DNA of 64,000 nt from Caldilineaceae bacterium (GTDB lineage Bacteria > Chloroflexota > Anaerolineae > Caldilineales > Caldilineaceae), in the NCBI GenBank assembly GCA_022842065.1, contig JALHQH010000051.1, positions 23,693-87,692 on the forward strand, written 5' to 3'. Positions 58,712-64,000 of the stretch are shown one piece after another (position 1 is the first letter of the stretch; each line of letters starts with the position of its first letter). The position numbers and the translations under genes were made by a program. The notes beneath the pieces were generated by a model. That model was not told the origin of the DNA. It did no database searches and was given only the letters and a program-made list of their open reading frames with translations.

Positions 58712-59992
58712 TCACGATTGGGCCGGCACTGGTTGCTTGTGGCGGGTACGGCTCAGCAGTAGCGCCCACCAGAGCGCGGGCACCAGGGTCAACATCGGCA
58801 GCAGCCAGACGATGCCCCTATAACCAATCCCTGGCTGCTCTAGGGCCCAACCGGCTGAAACAGCGGCGAGTGAACCAGTGAGGGAGAAGAGCGCAAATTC
58901 GGTGGCAAAGACCCGCCCACGCACCTGATCGGCCACGGTCTGCAAGGCCAGTTGGCTGGCAAAGACCCAGACGGTACCGCCGCCAAAGCCTCGGATAAAG
59001 AGCCCAATCAAAAAGATCACAAACGAGTACCCCGTCGTTACCATCGGTGCCGCAATGAACATGCCCAGTGCAGCAATCGCAAAACTGACCATGATCCCAA
59101 CGCGCAAGGCTCTTTCGCGGTCACCGGTGAACATACGCATGACAATCGGTCCCAGCCCGGTCCCAAGCCCCACGACCGCATAAATCAACCCTAATCCGAT
59201 CCCGCCTCCTTGGCCGATAATAAAGACATTTTGCGAGATAGGCACGGCGGTTACCTCGTAAGCGGTGGCAAAGCAGAGGGTTACCAATGCCTTTTGCACA
59301 ACGATCAAAAGAATCTGCCGGTTGCGCTGCAAATAGCTAAAGCCTTCGCGGTAATCACGTAAGACGGCGGCCACACTCTGGTCAGTTGACGTTTGCGGCT
59401 TGGGCGTATAGGTGATGCGTGCAATGAGAAAGGCCGAGACAAAGAAGCTTAATGCGTCTAGGGCAAAGGCGGTCGAAAGGCCCAGGCCACCGGCGACAAA
59501 ACCACCCAATGCCGTGCCAATCGCCAACATGGTCGACCACGTGGAAGCGCTTAGTGCGTTGGCTGCGCCCAGTTCATTGCGCGCCACCACATCGGGAAAG
59601 ATCGCATTGCGCGCCGGGAAAAAGATGCCGCTGATCCCAAGTTGGATCGCGGTGAGAATATAAATAAACGGCACATGGCTAGGCTCACGGATAAAGAGGA
59701 AACCGAGCACCACAACGCCCCGGATGAGATCAGTAATGATGAGAATATGCTTGCGGTTGTAGCGGTCAACAATCACACCGCCAAAGCTGCTGACGAGAAA
59801 AGGTGCGAGCATCCGCACCACAAAGAGGCCACCGAGCGCCACGCCCGAACCGGTCAGGCTACCAATGAGGGTGGCCGAGGCGATCAGGTTGAACCAATCC
59901 CCCAGCAGACTGACAATTTCGCCTAACCAGAGATAGCGGAAATTGCGGTTAGTACGAACCAGGGTGACATAACTACCCAACGAAGTGGACAT
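58712..59992 (-). CDS. MFS transporter, macrolide-exporter-like
   Basis: 426 residues with twelve predicted helices. It has the motif VDRYNRKHILIITDLIRG after helix 2, then PARNAIFPDVVARNELGAAN, a loop typical of the MFS_3/MefA-like exporters of Chloroflexota and Firmicutes. The C-terminal half has SAGWALEQPGIGYRGIVWLL near the end. The Shine-Dalgarno site is weak (AGAAAG). It probably exports a drug or metabolite by proton antiport; the substrate cannot be stated. It stands alone. Confidence 0.88.
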   Translation of the reverse strand: MSTSLGSYVTLVRTNRNFRYLWLGEIVSLLGDWFNLIASATLIGSLTGSGVALGGLFVVRMLAPFLVSSFGGVIVDRYNRKHILIITDLIRGVVVLGFLFIREPSHVPFIYILTAIQLGISGIFFPARNAIFPDVVARNELGAANALSASTWSTMLAIGTALGGFVAGGLGLSTAFALDALSFFVSAFLIARITYTPKPQTSTDQSVAAVLRDYREGFSYLQRNRQILLIVVQKALVTLCFATAYEVTAVPISQNVFIIGQGGGIGLGLIYAVVGLGTGLGPIVMRMFTGDRERALRVGIMVSFAIAALGMFIAAPMVTTGYSFVIFLIGLFIRGFGGGTVWVFASQLALQTVADQVRGRVFATEFALFSLTGSLAAVSAGWALEQPGIGYRGIVWLLPMLTLVPALWWALLLSRTRHKQPVPAQS

Positions 59993-60178
59993 AACAGCTT
60001 TCTAGCCAACAGGCGCAGCCAGACGTCGCCATGTGCGGACACGCCACACACGGGCAGCAAGGCAAGTGATAGATTTTTGTGTTGAATGGGTCGTGCTTAC
60101 CGGGTGAATGGTATCATCAGCGCAGCAGTTTGGGCAACTGCGGGGCGCGGAGCGATGGGTGCTTAGCGGATTAAGCAC

Positions 60179-60262
60179 CGTGTACTGCGCATCCCCCGCA
60201 AGTACTCGCTGCGGTCCCTGATGCGCAGACCGGTCTGCGCATCAGGGGATGCGCAGTACACG
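60179..60262. repeat. Second cloverleaf-forming repeat (GCATCCCC family)
   Basis: An outer 18-bp stem pairs 60179-60196 with 60245-60262. Inside are a perfect 32-bp palindrome (60216-60247, centre GACCGGTC; its last 3 bp overlap the outer arm) and a small hairpin CCGCA/TGCGG (60196-60214). The topology equals that at 242-322, with different hairpin sequences. It sits in the 372-bp gene-free stretch 59993-60364, where I see no gene; a third degenerate copy of GGGGATGC lies near 60300. Confidence 0.75.
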
Positions 60263-60364
60263 AGCCCAGTTGCGCCGGGGAACCGCGGCGGATACGTGCA
60301 GGGGATGCACAGTATACAAGTGCCAAGTTTAAATTGAGTATTGCTGCGTAGCGGGAGAGCTCGT

Positions 60365-61117
60365 TTACAGAATCTGCTGCAAGAACAACTTTGTCCGTGC
60401 ATGTTGGGGATTGGTAAAGAAAACTTCGGGGGTATTCTCTTCGACAATTTCGCCCCCGTCCATAAAGACAACTCGATCGGCCACTTCGCGCGCAAAACCC
60501 ATTTCGTGGGTGACGACCAACATCGTCATGCCCGAGCGCGCCAGCTCTTTCATCACGTCGAGCACCTCTTTGATCATCTCTGGATCGAGCGCCGAAGTTG
60601 GTTCATCAAAGAGCATGACCTTGGGTTGCATGGCCAAGGCGCGGGCAATCGCCACCCGCTGCTGTTGACCACCAGAGAGCTGGCCAGGAAATTTTTTCGC
60701 CTGCTCGGGAATGCCAACGCGCTTGAGCAGTTGCATCCCCAACTCTTCGGCCTCTTTTTTACTCTTCTTGCGCACCTGAATCGGGGCCAGGGTGATATTC
60801 TGTAACACCGTCAAGTGCGGAAAAAGGTTGAACTGCTGGAAGACCATCCCGGTCTCTTTGCGGATCTCTTCCACATTGCGGATATCATGGGTCAACTCAA
60901 TGTCATCCACAATAATATCGCCGCGTTGATGCTCTTCCAACCGGTTGATCGTACGGATAAAGGTTGACTTACCAGAGCCGGAGGGACCACAGATGACGAT
61001 TACTTCTTGAGGTCGCACCTCTAGATTAATGCCACGCAGGGCATGAAAGTTGCCATACCACTTATGCACATCACGACAGATAATCATTGGCTTGTTCGCA
61101 CTGCCACTTTCGCTCAT
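60365..61117 (-). CDS. aapP: Amino-acid ABC transporter ATP-binding protein (GlnQ/AapP type)
   Basis: 250 residues from the ATG at 61117, with GGGAG 9 nt upstream; longer starts are not supported. ATPase motifs: Walker [11 protein letters not shown]-loop [15 protein letters not shown], signature [15 protein letters not shown], Walker [14 protein letters not shown] and the His switch [12 protein letters not shown]. This is the polar amino-acid class (GlnQ, AapP). It powers the permeases at 61287 and 62663 and follows them on the same strand. Confidence 0.92.
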   Translation of the reverse strand: MSESGSANKPMIICRDVHKWYGNFHALRGINLEVRPQEVIVICGPSGSGKSTFIRTINRLEEHQRGDIIVDDIELTHDIRNVEEIRKETGMVFQQFNLFPHLTVLQNITLAPIQVRKKSKKEAEELGMQLLKRVGIPEQAKKFPGQLSGGQQQRVAIARALAMQPKVMLFDEPTSALDPEMIKEVLDVMKELARSGMTMLVVTHEMGFAREVADRVVFMDGGEIVEENTPEVFFTNPQHARTKLFLQQIL

Positions 61118-61157
61118 CGTCTCAAACTCCCATGAAAATGTAACTTCTTGTTGTCGC

Positions 61158-61285
61158 ATAGCGTCGTCACTTGGTCGTCTAGTCGCTTGGTCACATAGTC
61201 GTGTGGTCGTGTGGTTATCAAGTAAATCGCCGGCTTGCGCAACGATTTAACCGACGACGACGCGACAAAAAGACCACGCGACCAC
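61158..61285. repeat. GTCGTGTGGT word array with inverse
   Basis: Words such as GTCGTC, TTGGTCG and GTGTGGTCG recur on the left; the right side ends GACCACGCGACCAC (61272-61285), the near-inverse of GTGGTCGTGTGGTT (61203-61216). It lies between the stop of the permease at 61287 and the ATPase gene start, as do the other word arrays at gene 3' ends. Confidence 0.5.
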
Positions 61286-61286
61286 C

Positions 61287-62495
61287 TCACCTTTCGCCCA
61301 CGCCCAGTGAGCGCTCCAACCGCCGGCTGGCGTAGGCCATTGCGTAGCAGAATAGCCAGTAGATCAAGGCAATAAAAAGATAGATCTGCTGATGATTGCC
61401 TAGCCAGTTCGGGTTATTCAAAATGGCACGCCCGATGCCCAACAGGTCAAAGAGACCGACAATCGCCACCAGCGAGGTATCTTTGAAAAGGCCAATAAAT
61501 TGACCAACCAACACCGGCACGACCGCGCGTAGGGCTTGCGGCAAAATAATATAATAGGTGCGATGAAAGCCACTCAAGCCCAGCGCATCAGCCGCTTCAT
61601 ATTGGCCCTTGGGAATCGATTGCAGCCCGCCACGCACATTCTCTGCGGTGTAAGCCGCCGAAAAGAGGACGATCGCCACCAGTGCCCTGATCACCCGGTC
61701 AATGGTAGGGGTACCGGGCGGCAGGAAATATTGTAACATGGCCTGCCCCATAAAGAGCAACGTGATCAGCGGCACCCCTCGAATAAATTCGATGTAGAGC
61801 ACACTCAGCAGGCGAAAGGCGGGCAGATGTGAGGTACGCCCCAACGCCAACATTACCCCCAATGGAAATGAGAGCGCAATGCCAAAGACCGACAAAATCA
61901 AGGTGAGCATCAACCCACCCCACAAATTGGTCGGCACCAGGGGTTGAAGCCCCAGCGCGGCACTGCCACCCAAGATCAGGGGCGTCGCCAGTAGATAGAC
62001 GACCCACAGCCAAAACAACGGTGGATTGGCCTGCCGCGGCCAGAAACGACCAATCAGATAGGCAACCAGCAACACCGCTTCGCCCACCAGCAGATTGAGC
62101 CGGTTGAAAAATTCAATAAAGGGAATCAGCGCGAGTAAGGCGGGGATCAGCAACATCAGTACGGTCACTGGCTGCACCCGTTTGAACCAGATGCCCCAGC
62201 TAAAGCCAGTGAGCCCCAAGAGCACATAGAGCGCGATCCAAAGCCGTCCCACTGCTTCGGGTGTATAGGAGCCACGCAGAATCAACGTAAAATTGGCCGG
62301 GATCACCGCCCAACTGGTCGTGAAAATCCAGCTCAACAGCGGGCGCAAGATGAGGTAAAGCAACCCCAATGCCACCAGGGTCAGAATCGTATCGGCCAGG
62401 CTACCAAAGAGATTTTTGCGCAGCCAGCCCAAGATGCTGTAGCGTACGGTCGGTGGTGCCAGGATTGGTTGGCGAGTAGGAACGGCTGTTGCCAT
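61287..62495 (-). CDS. aapM: Amino-acid ABC transporter permease (AapM type)
   Basis: 402 residues, the long form typical of AapM rather than the short HisM-like type. The N-terminal half has five or six helices absent from short members; the C-terminal half has the family domain: FIRGVPLITLLFMGQAMLQY, then AYTAENVRGGLQSIPKGQYE and ADALGLSGFHRTYYIILPQA with the EAA region. AAGGAG is 6 nt before ATG. It partners the AapQ-type permease upstream on the same strand. Confidence 0.9.
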   Translation of the reverse strand: MATAVPTRQPILAPPTVRYSILGWLRKNLFGSLADTILTLVALGLLYLILRPLLSWIFTTSWAVIPANFTLILRGSYTPEAVGRLWIALYVLLGLTGFSWGIWFKRVQPVTVLMLLIPALLALIPFIEFFNRLNLLVGEAVLLVAYLIGRFWPRQANPPLFWLWVVYLLATPLILGGSAALGLQPLVPTNLWGGLMLTLILSVFGIALSFPLGVMLALGRTSHLPAFRLLSVLYIEFIRGVPLITLLFMGQAMLQYFLPPGTPTIDRVIRALVAIVLFSAAYTAENVRGGLQSIPKGQYEAADALGLSGFHRTYYIILPQALRAVVPVLVGQFIGLFKDTSLVAIVGLFDLLGIGRAILNNPNWLGNHQQIYLFIALIYWLFCYAMAYASRRLERSLGVGER

Positions 62496-62536
62496 GCAGG
62501 CTCCTTTGAAACGTGATGCGTGATGCGTGAAACGTG

Positions 62537-62661
62537 ACCCATCCCTAACCCTCCCCTGCTAGCGGAGGGAACTTGGGTCTCCCAGCTAGATCCCCTCCCC
62601 AAACTGGGGAGCGCGCCTGGTAGGCAACCGCCTTGGGGCGCGGGAGGGGTTAGTCGTTACC
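62537..62661. mobile_element. CCCTCCC-family MITE, sister of 26082 with inverted core
   Basis: The core 62551-62611 matches 26131-26191 in the same plus-strand orientation, but the arms are exchanged: the nested GCGCGCCTGGTAGGCAACCG segment and the GGGAGGGGTTAG arm with GTTACC end lie on the right here and (as their inverse) on the left at 26082. It ends 1 bp before the TAA of the AapQ gene (62663), between aapQ and aapM. No flanking duplication is evident. Confidence 0.7.
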
Positions 62662-62662
62662 T

Positions 62663-63853
62663 TTAGCGTTCGATCAAGCGGATACGCCGGTTATAGAAGT
62701 TCATGATCAGCGACGTCAGCAAACTGATGCTGAGGTAAACGCCCATGATCAGCATAAAGACCTCAATTTCGCGGCCGGTCTGGTTGCGCACGGTGTTGCC
62801 CACTACGGCAAAGAGATCAGGATAACCGACGGCAATCGCCAGCGATGAGTTTTTGGTCAGGTTCAGATATTGGCTGGTCAGGGGTGGAATGATAATGCGT
62901 AACGCCTGCGGGAAAATCACCAAGCGCAGGGTCTGAAAGCTGGTCAGCCCCAAGGCTGCGGCCGCCTCACGCTGCCCTTTGGAAACCGCTTGAATGCCCG
63001 AGCGCACGATTTCGGCAATAAACGCGGCGGTGTAGATGACCAACCCAGAGAGGATCGCCATAAACTCAGGGCTGAGGACCTGTCCCCCGCGGGTGTTAAA
63101 GCCGGTCAATTCAGGGTAGGTAAATTCTAAGGGCTGCGGCAGCACCACCCAGCTGACTACCCCCCCGATCAGAAAAATCACCACCACCCAGAAGGTCACA
63201 AAGAAGGGGCGGCCAATGCGCTTGCCGACTTCACCCAATAGGAAACCAGCCAACAGGGCGAAAACAAGTGATCCGCCCAATGCCGCTAAGAAAAGGCCCC
63301 AGCTTGCGGTTGGAATGCCCCACGGCATGGCTACCCCGCGCTGACTAAAGAAGATCGGGCCGGGCAAGATAATCGCATCCTGCACACGCGGTAGCTTTAG
63401 AAAGACCGCTTGTGACCAGAAGATCAACAATAAGAGTAGGGGAATATTGCGGAAGATATCAATGTAGAGAGCCGCAATCCGGTTGACCAGGAAATTCGTG
63501 GAGAGGCGCATCACCCCAATCGTAGCGCCGAGGATCGTCGCAAAAATGACCCCCAAAACGGCGACCACCAACGTGTTGAGCAACCCGACCACAAAGGCGC
63601 GCCCATAGGTGCTGGTGCGGCTATAGGGGATCAGATATTCTTTAATATCGAAGCTGGCGATCTGGCCGAGAAAATCAAAGCTGATTGGATTGCTGAAGCG
63701 GACACTCAGTGCCGCCATCAGATTGCTATAGAGCCAGTAGAAGAGCCCAAAGACCAGTGCCACCACGATCACCTGGCTGAGGACGGCAAGAATCCGTTCA
63801 TCGCGCCAGAAAGGAGGACGGCCAGAGCCGGAGATGCCAAGATCTCTTTGCAT
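62663..63853 (-). CDS. aapQ: Amino-acid ABC transporter permease (AapQ type)
   Basis: 396 residues, the long AapQ form. The N-terminal region has WRDERILAVLSQVIVVALVF, the central helices carry FVVGLLNTLVVAVLGVIFAT and the family motif YIDIFRNIPLLLLLIFWSQA. Later segments include FIAEIVRSGIQAVSKGQREA and ALGLTSFQTLRLVIFPQALR. The typical operon order is aapJ (binding protein), Q, M, P, so aapJ is expected just to the right of this window. GAGG precedes ATG. Confidence 0.9.
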   Translation of the reverse strand: MQRDLGISGSGRPPFWRDERILAVLSQVIVVALVFGLFYWLYSNLMAALSVRFSNPISFDFLGQIASFDIKEYLIPYSRTSTYGRAFVVGLLNTLVVAVLGVIFATILGATIGVMRLSTNFLVNRIAALYIDIFRNIPLLLLLIFWSQAVFLKLPRVQDAIILPGPIFFSQRGVAMPWGIPTASWGLFLAALGGSLVFALLAGFLLGEVGKRIGRPFFVTFWVVVIFLIGGVVSWVVLPQPLEFTYPELTGFNTRGGQVLSPEFMAILSGLVIYTAAFIAEIVRSGIQAVSKGQREAAAALGLTSFQTLRLVIFPQALRIIIPPLTSQYLNLTKNSSLAIAVGYPDLFAVVGNTVRNQTGREIEVFMLIMGVYLSISLLTSLIMNFYNRRIRLIER

Positions 63854-63892
63854 GAGCGCAAGACCTCAAGTGGGTGAGTTAAGTGGTTAAGG

Positions 63893-63938
63893 GTTGGTGG
63901 CTTGAGTTTCTGCATGAGCAGAAACTCAAGTCACCAAC
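63893..63938. terminator. Hairpin upstream of aapQ
   Basis: CTTGAGTTTCTGC at 63901-63913 pairs with 63918-63930 (13 bp, loop ATGA), extended by 7 more pairs (63893-63899 with 63932-63938) after one mismatch. If the binding-protein gene lies to the right, the hairpin would attenuate read-through from it into aapQMP. Confidence 0.6.
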
Positions 63939-63976
63939 CACAATCTCTAATATAGACTTGCGCAGCCTTCGCGCGT

Positions 63977-64000
63977 AGGGGCACGATGTATCGTGCCCCT
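63977..64000. repeat. GGGGCAC palindrome, cut by the window edge
   Basis: AGGGGCACGAT and its inverse ATCGTGCCCCT flank a GT centre. The sequence then leaves the window. It is the sixth member of the family. Confidence 0.75.

Noticed and set aside
1..64000. tRNA, rRNA or known riboswitch genes
   Set aside because: No cloverleaf with CCA end and T-arm consensus, and no rRNA or riboswitch core, was recognised by eye; the cloverleaf repeats at 242 and 60179 lack tRNA invariant positions.

Overview
The window looks like chromosomal DNA of a filamentous-type Chloroflexota (Anaerolineae/Caldilineae-like; inference). The signs are moderately high GC, very large secreted proteins with PPC, CARDB, Ig-like and LRR modules, a proline/threonine/serine linker, many ABC importers for peptides, sugars and amino acids, Uma2-type nucleases, and intergenic spaces full of dispersed palindromes and MITE-like repeats. 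No rRNA, tRNA, CRISPR array, phage or transposase gene was seen.

Layout. 1-222: 3' end of a Dabb-domain gene. 343-3970: a peptide-type ABC operon (Tat lipoprotein binding protein and two permeases) behind a full-consensus sigma-70 promoter. 4030-20235 (minus): five large secreted proteins with clan CD (caspase-fold) cysteine-peptidase signatures: two DUF6345-like, one C25/gingipain-like, two C13/legumain-like. All five end in the same short C-terminal motif, [FY]-L-P-[FIL]-V-x-[KR]. A tail-fibre-like surface protein follows (20366-21763). 22123-29225: an FCD-type GntR regulator diverges from a stand-alone allophanate-hydrolase C-terminal domain protein, a BMP-family (nucleoside/nucleobase-type) ABC importer and an isochorismatase-fold amidohydrolase; this reads as uptake and degradation of a ureide, biuret or pyrimidine-like nitrogen compound. 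29343-36204: a TMEM175-like channel, a beta-propeller, a LigT-like protein, an Ldh-family oxidoreductase, a bifunctional class II aldolase/SDR and a PhyH dioxygenase. 36395-40590: a second peptide-type ABC operon with its own promoter and a long leader. 40690-47286: a SUMF1 protein, GNAT, RNB exonuclease, CsbD, lactonase, Uma2 nuclease and SDR. 47431-50657: a sugar ABC operon whose first permease is broken by an internal deletion. 50704-53743: two D-2-hydroxyacid dehydrogenases and a uronate-dehydrogenase-like epimerase. 53824-59992: rhomboid protease, Uma2 nuclease, M20 amidohydrolase, RHH/HNH pair, PhyH and MFS exporter. 60365-63853: aapQMP-like amino-acid importer genes; the binding protein is probably just beyond the right edge.

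The genes fit a heterotroph that breaks down extracellular protein, imports the peptides, amino acids, sugars and N-compounds, and oxidises them inside the cell. The transporter operons for peptides and sugar carry no ATPase gene of their own.

The most unusual content is non-coding. At least four repeat classes sit at gene 3' ends: perfect palindromes up to 64 bp with a GGGGCAC core; CCCTCCC-type MITEs, one with an 11-bp target duplication and a core inverted relative to its sister copy; cloverleaf-forming GCATCCCC elements; and arrays of 7-10-bp words followed by their own reverse complement. Several of them supply or overlap the stop codon of the adjoining gene.
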